From the NCBI GenBank assembly GCA_964455095.1, contig CAYVUV010000048.1, positions 1-28,859 of the forward strand: DNA of 28,859 nt. The letters are read 5' to 3'. A model generated the notes under the pieces. That model did not search any database. It was not told the DNA's origin and worked only from the letters and a program-made list of their open reading frames with translations. Source of the stretch: CAYVUV01 sp964455095 (lineage in GTDB: Bacteria; Desulfobacterota; Binatia; HRBIN30; CADEER01). A program made the position numbers and the translations under genes. Positions within the stretch are counted from its first letter, which is position 1; the number at the start of each line of letters is the position of its first letter. Below, in pieces: positions 1 to 6,986 of the stretch.

Positions 1-1345
1 AGTCGCTGACCGACGCCCAGGCCGAGAAGCCGAGAATCGAGAGGCACAAAATTAGCAGTGAGAGCATGGCCATCTTGACTTCGTAGGCCTGAATTTTCTT
101 GCCGAGATATTCCGGCGTGCGCCCGACCATCAGCCCGGCAATGAACACCGCGAGCACGACGAACACCAGCATTCCGTAAAGCCCCGCGCCCACGCCGCCG
201 AAAATAATTTCACCGAGTTGAATGTTGAACAACGGCACGAAACCACCGAGCGCCGTGAACGAATCGTGCATTGAATTGACCGCGCCGCATGACGCGTCGG
301 TGGTCACCGTCGCGTACAGGGCGGAGTTGGCGACGCCGAAGCGGATCTCTTTGCCCTCCATGTTGCCCGGGCCCTGGTCGACGGCCAGCCCCTGCATGAC
401 CGGATTGCCGGCTGCCTCGAATTGGTAGGCGACGCAGACACCGACCAGGAACAGCACGCCCATGGCGGCGAACAGCGCCCAGCCCTGCTTCTGGTCGCGC
501 GCCATGCGGCCGAACGTGTAGGTGAGGCCAGCCGGGATGGCGAAGATGAGCCACATCGAGATGAAGTTGGTCAACGGGGTGGGGCTCTCGAACGGGTGCG
601 CGGCGTTGGCGTTGAAGAAGCCGCCGCCGTTGGTGCCGAGCTGCTTGATGACCTCTTGCGAGGCCACCGGGCCGAGCGCCAGCGTCTGCTTGACGCCTTC
701 GAGCGTCGTCACCTCGGCGTAAGGGCTGAGGTTCTGGATGACGCCGAGGGCGACCAGGACCAGCCCGACGACGAGGCTGATCGGCAGCAGGACGTAGAGG
801 GTGGCGCGGATGAGGTCGGCCCAGAAGTTGCCGATCCCGCGACTGCCGTCGGCGGACGGGGCGCGGATCAGGCCGCGCGCCAGCGCCAGCGCGGCGCCGA
901 TGCCGGCCGCCGCCGACACAAAGTTGTGCCAGGCGAGGCCTGCCATCTGGGTCAGGTAGCTCATCGTCGCCTCGCCGGTGTAGCCCTGCCAGTTGGTGTT
1001 GGTGGTGAAGCTCACCGCGGTGTTGAAGGACGAGTCCGGGCTGACGCCGGGCAATCCCTGCGGATTGAACGGCAGCACGCCCTGCAGGCGTTGCATCGCG
1101 TATGTGACGAGGACACCGAGGGCGCTGAACACCAGCAGCGACAGCGCGTACTCCGTCCACGGCTGCTCGTGCCGCGCGTCGACGCCGCACAGCCGATACA
1201 GGGCGCGTTCGAGCGGCCCGAAGACGCGCGGCAGCGGCTGCCGGTCGCCTTCGAAGACGCAGTGCATGTAGATCCCGAGCGGTTTGGTCACCGCCGCGAT
1301 GGCGACGACGAACAGGAGGATTTGTAGCCAGCCAATTGAGTCCAT
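1..1345 (-). CDS. kdpA: KdpA, potassium-binding channel subunit of the Kdp K+-ATPase (3' end outside window)
   Basis: KdpA is the inner-membrane, channel-like subunit of the KdpFABC high-affinity K+ uptake ATPase. The frame read from ATG at 1345 begins MDSIGWLQILLFVVAIAAV and stays open to the window edge, giving about 448 of the 560-600 residues usual for the family. The selectivity-loop signatures are visible: TNTNWQGY in the first pore loop, GTNGGGFFNANAAHPFESP in the second, and a CGAVNSMHDS segment in the third. The fourth loop would lie outside. Many hydrophobic segments fit a polytopic protein. The start lies 9 nt after the kdpF stop with a weak AGAAAG ribosome site, so it is probably translated as part of a kdpF-kdpA unit. 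kdpB and kdpC are expected further on, beyond the window. Identity is certain; only the truncation is imposed by the window. Confidence 0.97.
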   Translation of the reverse strand, partial: MDSIGWLQILLFVVAIAAVTKPLGIYMHCVFEGDRQPLPRVFGPLERALYRLCGVDARHEQPWTEYALSLLVFSALGVLVTYAMQRLQGVLPFNPQGLPGVSPDSSFNTAVSFTTNTNWQGYTGEATMSYLTQMAGLAWHNFVSAAAGIGAALALARGLIRAPSADGSRGIGNFWADLIRATLYVLLPISLVVGLVLVALGVIQNLSPYAEVTTLEGVKQTLALGPVASQEVIKQLGTNGGGFFNANAAHPFESPTPLTNFISMWLIFAIPAGLTYTFGRMARDQKQGWALFAAMGVLFLVGVCVAYQFEAAGNPVMQGLAVDQGPGNMEGKEIRFGVANSALYATVTTDASCGAVNSMHDSFTALGGFVPLFNIQLGEIIFGGVGAGLYGMLVFVVLAVFIAGLMVGRTPEYLGKKIQAYEVKMAMLSLLILCLSILGFSAWASVSD

Positions 1346-1354
1346 AGCTGCTTT

Positions 1355-1444
1355 CTAGAAACGCTCAGGGCGCAGGAGCGCGTAAACGAGATAGCCGCAC
1401 ATCAGTACGGCGAGCACTGCTCCGACGACGTAGTCGAATGCCAT
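1355..1444 (-). CDS. kdpF: KdpF, small stabilising subunit of the Kdp K+-ATPase
   Basis: A 29-residue membrane peptide beginning MAFDYVVGAVLAVLMCGYLV and ending ALLRPERF. It has one transmembrane helix followed by the C-terminal Leu-Leu-Arg-Pro-Glu-Arg-Phe tail typical of KdpF. KdpF binds the KdpA/KdpB interface and stabilises the complex. The start at 1444 is supported by an AGAGGAGA ribosome site a few bases upstream. A frame reading further upstream exists but would fuse unrelated sequence, so the short form is the real one. It lies between the 27-residue microprotein (11 nt upstream) and kdpA (9 nt downstream), all on the same strand. Confidence 0.93.
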   Translation of the reverse strand: MAFDYVVGAVLAVLMCGYLVYALLRPERF

Positions 1445-1455
1445 GGCTTCTCCTC

Positions 1456-1539
1456 TCACAGCCGGTCGCATCCCCGGACGTACGCCCAGGCGATGGCGAA
1501 GAACGCCACGGTCACTGCCATGAACACCAGATCTGCCAT
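1456..1539 (-). CDS. 27-residue membrane microprotein at the head of the kdp operon
   Basis: A 27-codon frame starts at ATG 1539 and stops with TGA at 1456. It begins MADLVFMAVTVAFFAIAWAY and ends VRGCDRL. A single hydrophobic helix (about residues 3-20) is followed by a short basic/acidic tail containing one Cys. A strong ribosome site (GGAGGAGG) lies 6-8 nt before the ATG, better than that of kdpA, and the gene ends 11 nt before kdpF. A putative -24/-12 promoter would place transcription start about 18 nt before its ATG, making it the first gene of the operon. From memory, similar short peptides with a YVRGC.RL-type tail occur upstream of kdpF in other bacteria, usually unannotated. An accessory Kdp subunit or regulator is inference. 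It is below the length cut-off of most gene finders. Confidence 0.7.
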   Translation of the reverse strand: MADLVFMAVTVAFFAIAWAYVRGCDRL

Positions 1540-1835
1540 TTGTGTTGCCTCCTCCGCAGTCCGCTGGAGCAAGGCCAAGGCCAGCCGCATCCGCTATCAA
1601 TCGTCTCCGCATGGCGAGTTGCGGTCGTGCGATTTGCACGAGCCGTCGAGTGCGAGGCGCGATGCAGGCGGTGCGCGGCTTCGAAATGCGCGCTTAAACA
1701 GGGGCTTGGGTTCCTGCCGTTTGCACGATGGGTGGATTCGCAAAGTCGGGAAGGGAGGCGGAGAACCGGAATGATTCGGGAGTGCTTACAGTTCGCGCTC
1801 CGCCCTGCTAGTCAGGGCCTCCGGCGGCTGGACGC
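1540..1835. other. Divergent intergenic region between kdp and the antiporter operon
   Basis: This stretch separates the kdp genes (minus) from the small-protein/antiporter pair (plus) and must hold promoters for both. The kdp-proximal end holds the -24/-12 match listed separately. A 9-mer direct repeat, TTTGCACGA, occurs at 1633-1641 and 1720-1728 and could be an operator, although two 9-mers alone are weak evidence. No convincing coding frame, tRNA or terminator was seen. No clear sigma-70 promoter was found for the plus-strand genes. Confidence 0.6.
1568..1584 (-). promoter_or_regulatory. Putative sigma-54 (-24/-12) promoter of the kdp operon
   Basis: Read on the minus strand the site is CTGGCCTTGGCCTTGCT. 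It has TGGC and TTGC separated by 7 nt, the exact GG-N10-GC spacing of sigma-54 promoters (consensus TTGGCACG-N4-TTGCT). The central ACG positions do not match. It predicts a start near 1557, leaving an 18-nt leader that contains the GGAGGAGG site of the microprotein. kdp is classically controlled by KdpDE and sigma-70, so this would be a different mode; the AlgB-type sigma-54 activator at 4549-5904 is a possible partner. The match is visible in the sequence; its function is inferred. Confidence 0.45.
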
Positions 1836-2297
1836 ATGAACGAAGGACCGCTCAGATCGCTGGCGCTCTACGTCGCCGTCATCGGCAGCTCGCTGCTGGG
1901 CGTGTTCGCCGTGCTGCGGGTGGGCGAGGGGCTCACCGCTCCACCGGCCGTGGCGGGGGTGTGGAATCTCGACTTCCCCGGCGGCGACGCGACGGCGTGC
2001 GAGGCGGCGCTTCCGGTAGACGCCAGGCGGATGACGATCGCGCAATCGGGGCAGTTCCTCGTCCTGCAGTTCGACGACCGGCGGGCGGTGCGGATGGAGG
2101 CGCGGTTGCGCGACGGCGCCATTCGCGGGCAGGCGGCGGGCAACGCCGCCGCATTGCCCGATTGCCCGGGCGCGCCACGCACGGAGATTCAGCTCGACGT
2201 CGGCCGTGCCGCCTTGCAAGGCGTGCTGCGCTTGGCGTCCTGTTCGCGCTGCCCGCCCCTGGTCGTGCGGGCGACGCGCGCCGCAAGCGCGCCATGA
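1836..2297 (+). CDS. Small membrane-anchored protein of unknown function, paired with the antiporter
   Basis: The 153-residue product has one N-terminal hydrophobic segment (about residues 8-27), then a small extracytoplasmic domain. That domain starts GVWNLDFPGGD, passes through TIAQSGQFLVLQF and MEARLRDGAIRG, and ends with a CSRC pair. The alternating hydrophobic pattern suggests a compact beta-rich domain, and the four Cys could form disulfides in the periplasm. I do not recognise a named family. The stop codon overlaps the ribosome site of the downstream antiporter (GAGG at 2296-2299), so the two are translationally coupled. This suggests an accessory role for the antiporter, which is inference. 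The ATG at 1836 is preceded by CTGGACGC, a modest ribosome site. Confidence 0.75.
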   Translation: MNEGPLRSLALYVAVIGSSLLGVFAVLRVGEGLTAPPAVAGVWNLDFPGGDATACEAALPVDARRMTIAQSGQFLVLQFDDRRAVRMEARLRDGAIRGQAAGNAAALPDCPGAPRTEIQLDVGRAALQGVLRLASCSRCPPLVVRATRAASAP

Positions 2298-2304
2298 GGC
2301 AGCC

Positions 2305-4386
2305 GTGCTGACGATGCTGATCCTGATCGCCCAGATCGGGGCGATTCTCGCTGCGGCGCGGCTGGTCGGCTTGGCGTTTCGCCGCATCCGACAGCCGCAG
2401 GTGATGGGCGAGATGGTGGCCGGCATTTGCCTCGGTCCGTCGCTGCTCGGATGGCTGGCGCCGGGGGTGTCGGCCGCCTTGTTTCCGCCCGAGAGCCTCG
2501 GCTACCTCAACGCCCTCAGCCAGACCGGTCTGCTGCTGTTCATGTTCCTGGTCGGCCTCGAGCTCGATCCGAAGTTGCTGCGCGGGCGCGGACACGCCGC
2601 GGTGTTGACCAGTCACGTCAGCATCATCGCGCCCTTTCTGCTCGGTGCCGTGCTGGCGCTCTATCTCTACCCGCGGCTGTCGGACGACCGGGTGCACTTC
2701 ACGGCCTTTGCGCTGTTCATGGGCGCCGCCATGAGCGTCACCGCGTTTCCGGTTCTGGCGCGCATTCTCGCCGAGAACAATCTGCTGCGCACGAAAGTGG
2801 GCGCGGTGACCATTGCCTGTGCCGCGGTCGACGATGTCACCGCCTGGTGTCTGCTGGCCATGGTGGTCGGGTTGGTGCGTTCGGGTGAGGCACACCAGAC
2901 GCTGGCGTTCACGATCACCGGCTCGCTCGCCTACATCGGGTTGATGTTCGCGGCCGGCCGGCCGCTGCTGCGCCGGCTCGATGCGTTCTACGTCAGCCGC
3001 GGCCACCTGACGCAAGATCTCCTCGCCGTGGTGCTGCTCTGTCTGCTGGCTTCGGCGTGGACGACGGAGTGGCTCGGCATTCACGCGCTCTTCGGCGCCT
3101 TTCTCTTCGGCGCGATGATGCCCAAGAGCTCCGGTCTGGTGCAGGATCTGACGCAGAAGCTGGAGGACGTGACGGTGGTCTTCCTGCTGCCGTTGTTCTT
3201 CGCCTATACCGGTCTGCGCACCAGCATCGGCCTGCTCAGCGGGGTCGAGTTGTGGCTCGATTGCGGGCTCATTCTGCTCACCGCGATTGCCGGCAAGCTC
3301 GGCGGCTCGACGCTGGCGGCGCGCGCCACCGGCCTGTCCTGGAGCGAAGCGGGCGCCCTCGGCATTCTCATGAACACGCGCGGCCTGATGGAGCTGGTGA
3401 TCCTGACCATCGGCCTGGACCTCGGCGTGATCTCGCCGGCGCTGTTCGCGATGATGGTGCTGATGGCGCTGGTGACGACCTTCATGACCAGCCCCATGCT
3501 CGAGTGGTTCTATCCGCGGCGCCAGATGCGCCAGGAGTTGATCGGCGGCGACGAGGCGCAGGACGCGTTCACGGTGCTGATCCCGGTGGCGCTGTCGTCC
3601 TCCGGTCCCGACCTGCTGCGCGCCGCGCTGGCGATCGCCCCCTCGAAACGCTTGCGTGTGTATGCGCTCACCCTGCACCGCGCCAGCGAGCAGTCGATGA
3701 TGGTCGCCGAGCCGCCGCCGCTCGAGGGCGGCGAGTTCGAACCGCTGCTGGCCGCTGCCGCCGCGGTCGATGTCGAGGTCCGACCACTGTCATTCGTCAG
3801 CCGCGACCTCGGGCGCGACATCATTGCCGTCGCGCAGAGCAAGGGCGCCGACCTGATTCTGATGGGCTGGCACAAACCGGTGCTGAGCAAGAACATCCTC
3901 GGCGGCACGGTCGCCACAGTGATGCGCGACGCCGCGGTCGATGTCGTGGTCTACGTGCCGCGCACGCTCGGGGCGTGGCGACGGGTGCTGGTGCCGTATC
4001 GCGGTGGCGTGCACGACCGCGCCGCGCTTGCCCTGGCACAGCAGGTGGCGAAGGCGGGCGAGGTCGAGATCACCATCCTGCACGTCGTCGATCCCACCGG
4101 AGGCGAGCCGCCGAGCGGTCTGTCGCAGGAGCGGGAGGCAATCGAGTCGGCGCGCGTGCGGCTGAAGGTGGTGCCGAGTGACGACGCGCTCGAGGTCGCC
4201 GTGGGCGAGGCGCGCAGCGGCTACGACCTGGTGATCATCGGCGTCTCCGAGGCCTGGGGCCTCGACCCGACGTCGTTCGGCCAGCGCTACGAACGCCTGG
4301 CATCCGAGAGTCCGGCGTCGTTGCTCATCGTCCGCAAGCACGACTCTGTCGCGCCCGGTTCCCTCTCCCGGATGGGAGAGGGTTAG
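2305..4386 (+). CDS. CPA2/Kef-type cation:proton antiporter with C-terminal tandem Usp-like region
   Basis: An inner-membrane monovalent cation/H+ exchanger of the CPA2 family (KefB/CHX-like), 693 residues from the chosen start. Residues about 1-410 form the polytopic Na_H_Exchanger domain. It contains QPQVMGEMVAGICLGPSLLG near the N-terminus, AAMSVTAFPVLARILAENNL around 141-160, and the ion-binding Asp pair in VDDVTAW (D176, D177). The last 250 or so residues resemble two cytoplasmic universal-stress-protein-like domains (e.g. GADLILMGWHKPVLSKNILG and YDLVIIGVSEAWG), as in CHX-type exchangers. GTG 2305 was chosen because GAGG lies 5 nt upstream; ATG 2314 is the alternative. The final residues LSRMGEG and the stop codon lie inside a hairpin repeat. 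Adjacent kdp genes suggest a K+ uptake/efflux locus. The transported ion (K+ or Na+) cannot be read from sequence. Confidence 0.93.
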   Translation: MLTMLILIAQIGAILAAARLVGLAFRRIRQPQVMGEMVAGICLGPSLLGWLAPGVSAALFPPESLGYLNALSQTGLLLFMFLVGLELDPKLLRGRGHAAVLTSHVSIIAPFLLGAVLALYLYPRLSDDRVHFTAFALFMGAAMSVTAFPVLARILAENNLLRTKVGAVTIACAAVDDVTAWCLLAMVVGLVRSGEAHQTLAFTITGSLAYIGLMFAAGRPLLRRLDAFYVSRGHLTQDLLAVVLLCLLASAWTTEWLGIHALFGAFLFGAMMPKSSGLVQDLTQKLEDVTVVFLLPLFFAYTGLRTSIGLLSGVELWLDCGLILLTAIAGKLGGSTLAARATGLSWSEAGALGILMNTRGLMELVILTIGLDLGVISPALFAMMVLMALVTTFMTSPMLEWFYPRRQMRQELIGGDEAQDAFTVLIPVALSSSGPDLLRAALAIAPSKRLRVYALTLHRASEQSMMVAEPPPLEGGEFEPLLAAAAAVDVEVRPLSFVSRDLGRDIIAVAQSKGADLILMGWHKPVLSKNILGGTVATVMRDAAVDVVVYVPRTLGAWRRVLVPYRGGVHDRAALALAQQVAKAGEVEITILHVVDPTGGEPPSGLSQEREAIESARVRLKVVPSDDALEVAVGEARSGYDLVIIGVSEAWGLDPTSFGQRYERLASESPASLLIVRKHDSVAPGSLSRMGEG

Positions 4387-4395
4387 GGTGAGGGG
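4361..4395 (+). repeat. Hairpin repeat, left copy of an inverted pair (REPIN/MITE-like), likely terminator
   Basis: A 35-nt unit opens with CCCTCTCCC-GGAT-GGGAGAGGG, a perfect 9-bp stem with a 4-nt loop, followed by TTAGGGTGAGGGG. The antiporter stop codon (4384-4386) lies within it. Its reverse complement recurs at 4493-4526 with one base deleted. Units of this type are widespread dispersed repeats in GC-rich bacterial genomes. Its position at the end of the antiporter gene fits a terminator, although there is no T-tract. Confidence 0.85.
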
Positions 4396-4492
4396 ATTTG
4401 ATGGATCCCTTCCTCAGCTTGTTTGCTCGGCAGCACACCTGAATTCTCGCCCAGCCGCACCGTGGCGAATGAGGTTGGGAGAACGTTGAATC

Positions 4493-4526
4493 CCCCTCAC
4501 CCAACCCTCTCCCATCCGGGAGAGGG
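4493..4526 (-). repeat. Hairpin repeat, right copy of the inverted pair
   Basis: A 34-nt unit, CCCCTCACCCAACCCTCTCC continuing into CATCCGGGAGAGGG, is the reverse complement of the copy at 4361-4395 except for one missing base. It also contains the 9-bp hairpin (CCCTCTCCC-ATCC-GGGAGAGGG). The two copies enclose about 97 bp of non-coding DNA, so the whole 4361-4526 block looks like a miniature mobile element of the REPIN/MITE kind. It lies 22 nt beyond the stop of the convergent response-regulator gene and probably ends transcription from both sides. Confidence 0.83.
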
Positions 4527-4548
4527 CTCTGAAGGGCATTGCCCGATC

Positions 4549-5904
4549 CTACACCCCGTACCGCTTGCGCTTGCGCCACAGCGTCGAAGAGTCGATGCCC
4601 AGGATGCGGGCGGCGTCCTCCAGCACCGGCGTGTGGGCGAGCACGCGCAGGATGTGATCGCGCTCGATCTCCTCGAGCGTGCACGCGCCGCCGAGCCGCG
4701 GGGCGTCGGTGGCCTGTGCGGCGATGCGTTCGGGAAAGGCCGCCGGCTCGATGATCGGTGCCGGCCATAGGATCACGGCGCGCTCGATCGCGTTGCGCAG
4801 CTCGCGGATGTTGCCCGGCCAGGCGTAGGCGCGCAGCGCCGCCCAGGCGGCGTCGGACAGTGCCGGAACGGGCCGGCGCGCGGCGCGGGCGCAGAAGGTG
4901 AGGAAGGCGGTGACCAGGCGGGGCAGATCTTCCGCGCGCTCGCGCAGCGGCGGGACGACGACCTCGATGACGTTCAAGCGGTAGAGCAGGTCCTCGCGAA
5001 AGCGCCCCGCCTGCACGTCGGCTTCGAGATCGCGATTGGTCGCGGCGACCAATCGCACGTCGGCGCGCCGTGTCTGGCTCTCGCCCAGGCGCTCGAACTC
5101 CTTGTCCTGCGCGAAGCGCAGCAGCTTGGCCTGCAGCCCGGGGCTGATCTCGCCGATCTCGTCCAGAAACAGCGTGCCGCTCTGCGCCGCTTCGACGCGC
5201 CCCGGCTGGTCGTCGACGGCGCCGGTGAAGGCGCCCCGCCGGTGACCGAACAGCTCGCTGGTCAGCAGCTCGTCGGAGAGCGTCGGGCAGTTGACCACCA
5301 CGAACGGGTGGGTGCGGCGCGGGCTCTGCGCGTGCAGCGCGCGCGCCAGGACGCCTTTGCCCGTGCCGCTCTCGCCGCGCAACAACACCGGGGCGTCGGA
5401 GAGCGCGGCGCGCGCGATGGTCTCCAGCACCGCGCGCATGCGCGGCGACTCCGTCGTCAGGTCGGCTTCCGGCACGGCCTCGCTCAGTTGCTGTTCGAGG
5501 TCGGCGACGTAGCGGCTGACGGCCTGGCGCGCTGCCACCTGCTCGACCACGTAGCGGATCTGCGCCGGCGTAAACGGCTTCGGCAGGTAGTCGCGCGCGC
5601 CGCGCCGGATCGCCTCCACCGCGGTTTCGAACGTGGCGTAGGCGGTGATCACGACGATCGCCAGGCCGCTTTGCTCGGCGAGGAGCTGCGGGATCAGATC
5701 GAGGCCGTTGCTGGTGCCGAGGCGCAGGTCGAGGAAGGCGAGATCGAATGGCTGCCGCCGCGCCAGGTCGAGCGCCGCCGCCGCCGTCGCCGCCGCCGCG
5801 CACTGGCAGCCCATCTCCTCGAGACAGAGGGCGAGCGTGGCGCGGATGTTCTTCTCGTCGTCGATGACGAGGGCGCGCAAGGACGGCGCGTCGGGATCGG
5901 ACAT
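4549..5904 (-). CDS. AlgB/NtrC-family sigma-54-dependent response regulator
   Basis: A cytoplasmic transcription activator of 451 residues with three domains. The receiver (about 11-125) has the acidic pair D15/D16, phospho-acceptor D59 in FLDLRLG, T87 and K109. The AAA+ domain (about 150-380) has Walker A GESGTGKG (177-184), the sigma-54 contact loop GAFTGA (224-229), Walker B TLFLDEIGE, and WPGNIRELRNAIERA. The C-terminal Fis-type HTH (about 410-451) ends ILGIDSSTLWRKRKRYGV, very close to the AlgB C-terminus as I recall it. The ATG at 5904 follows the LLM-oxidoreductase stop by 8 nt, so the two form an operon. No histidine kinase lies in the window, making it an orphan here. Two -24/-12 promoter candidates in this window (kdp and patatin genes) are plausible targets, which is inference. 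Confidence 0.93.
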   Translation of the reverse strand: MSDPDAPSLRALVIDDEKNIRATLALCLEEMGCQCAAAATAAAALDLARRQPFDLAFLDLRLGTSNGLDLIPQLLAEQSGLAIVVITAYATFETAVEAIRRGARDYLPKPFTPAQIRYVVEQVAARQAVSRYVADLEQQLSEAVPEADLTTESPRMRAVLETIARAALSDAPVLLRGESGTGKGVLARALHAQSPRRTHPFVVVNCPTLSDELLTSELFGHRRGAFTGAVDDQPGRVEAAQSGTLFLDEIGEISPGLQAKLLRFAQDKEFERLGESQTRRADVRLVAATNRDLEADVQAGRFREDLLYRLNVIEVVVPPLRERAEDLPRLVTAFLTFCARAARRPVPALSDAAWAALRAYAWPGNIRELRNAIERAVILWPAPIIEPAAFPERIAAQATDAPRLGGACTLEEIERDHILRVLAHTPVLEDAARILGIDSSTLWRKRKRYGV

Positions 5905-5912
5905 GCAGGACC

Positions 5913-6842
5913 TCAACCGAAACGGGGCACGATCTGCGTGCCGAAGAGCTCGATCTGCGCCACCAACTCGTCGGCGGGCGCGAGGGGGAAGAGGACGAAC
6001 TTGCTGCAGCCGGCGTCGACGAAGGACTGCACGCGCGCGACCACCGCCTCGGCATTGCCGATGGCGCAGCGCGGCGCCATCTCGGCGGGCGACTGCCGGA
6101 AGCTCGCGGCGGCGAGCTGCAGCAGGGACTCGGCGCGGCCCGCGTCGTCGGTGACGCAGGTGAGCAGCACCGTGCCGGCTTCGCCCGGGTCGATGGTGCG
6201 CTCGCGCTCGGCGCCGTAGGCGATGAGCTGCTGCATACCGGTGCGGAACTCGTCTGCCGTAATGAACGACGGAAACCACCCGTCGCCGTAGCGCGCGACG
6301 CGTTTCAGCGCCACGTCGGTGCGGCCGCCGATCCAGACGTCGAGCGGCCCGCGCGCCGGGCGCGGCTCGATGGTGACGTCGTCGAGGTGGTAGAAGCGCC
6401 CGTGGTGCGTGACGCGCGGGCCCGCCCACAGCTTGCGCAGCACGGCGACGCCTTCCTCCATGCGCGCGCCGCGCTCGTCGGCGGGGACGCCGACCGCCTG
6501 GCAGTCGCGCGCGTCGCTGCCCAGGCCGACGGCCATGATGACGCGGCCGCAGCCGCCGGTGAGGTAGTCGAGCGTCGCGTAGGTACGCGCCACGTGCACC
6601 GGGTGATGCGCCGGCAGCGTCAGCACGCTGGGCCCCATCTTGATCCGCTTCGTGCGCGCCGCGAACAGCGCCATCACGCAGCCGATGTCGAGATGCGCCT
6701 GCGGCCCGACGACGCGATCCGACAACCAGATCGAGTCGATGCCGAGATCCTCCGCCCGCTCTGCGTAGGCACAGAGGACCTCGGGCGCCGGCAATCCGAG
6801 CCGCCCGCCGCCGAAACCGATGCCGATCCTGACCCCGATCAT
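5913..6842 (-). CDS. LLM-class (F420-dependent type) oxidoreductase
   Basis: The 309-residue product is a luciferase-like TIM-barrel oxidoreductase. The start MIGVRIGIGFGGGRLG, the IDSIWLSDRVVGP motif near residue 35, TLPAHHPVHVARTYATLDYL, a GRVIMAVGLGSDARDCQAVG segment and PLDVWIGGRT are typical of F420-dependent members. These reduce or oxidise small organic substrates with coenzyme F420 in the cytosol; FMN use by some relatives cannot be excluded. The substrate is unknown. A GGGAGG ribosome site lies 6 nt before ATG 6842. It is the first gene of a two-gene unit with the sigma-54 response regulator. That pairing is unusual and gives no obvious metabolic clue. Confidence 0.88.
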   Translation of the reverse strand: MIGVRIGIGFGGGRLGLPAPEVLCAYAERAEDLGIDSIWLSDRVVGPQAHLDIGCVMALFAARTKRIKMGPSVLTLPAHHPVHVARTYATLDYLTGGCGRVIMAVGLGSDARDCQAVGVPADERGARMEEGVAVLRKLWAGPRVTHHGRFYHLDDVTIEPRPARGPLDVWIGGRTDVALKRVARYGDGWFPSFITADEFRTGMQQLIAYGAERERTIDPGEAGTVLLTCVTDDAGRAESLLQLAAASFRQSPAEMAPRCAIGNAEAVVARVQSFVDAGCSKFVLFPLAPADELVAQIELFGTQIVPRFG

Positions 6843-6912
6843 GCGCGCCTCCCGCCGCGATCATGCGCGAGACGCGTCGCGGAAGAAAGGGCAGGGCGTC
6901 GGCGTCTCAAAG

Positions 6913-6935
6913 CCTTCCCGCCGTGCGGGGGAAGG
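6913..6935. terminator. REP-like hairpin, candidate terminator after the nuclease gene
   Basis: CCTTCCC (6913-6919) pairs with GGGAAGG (6929-6935); two more C-G pairs inside are separated by a bulged G. The flanks (AAG before, TTTGGACGGGGGG after) resemble common dispersed hairpin repeats in GC-rich bacteria. It sits 52 nt beyond the stop of the nuclease gene (minus strand), in the only gap upstream of the LLM oxidoreductase gene. It lacks a clear T-tract, so the terminator role is tentative. Confidence 0.5.
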
Positions 6936-6986
6936 TTTGGACGGGGGGTAAAGAGACCACCGCGCAGCGCACCATGCGTCCTGACG

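Noticed and set aside
1633..1728. Direct repeat TTTGCACGA at 1633-1641 and 1720-1728 as a regulator site
   Set aside because: Only two 9-mers, with no dyad and no third copy at regular spacing; too weak to claim an operator.
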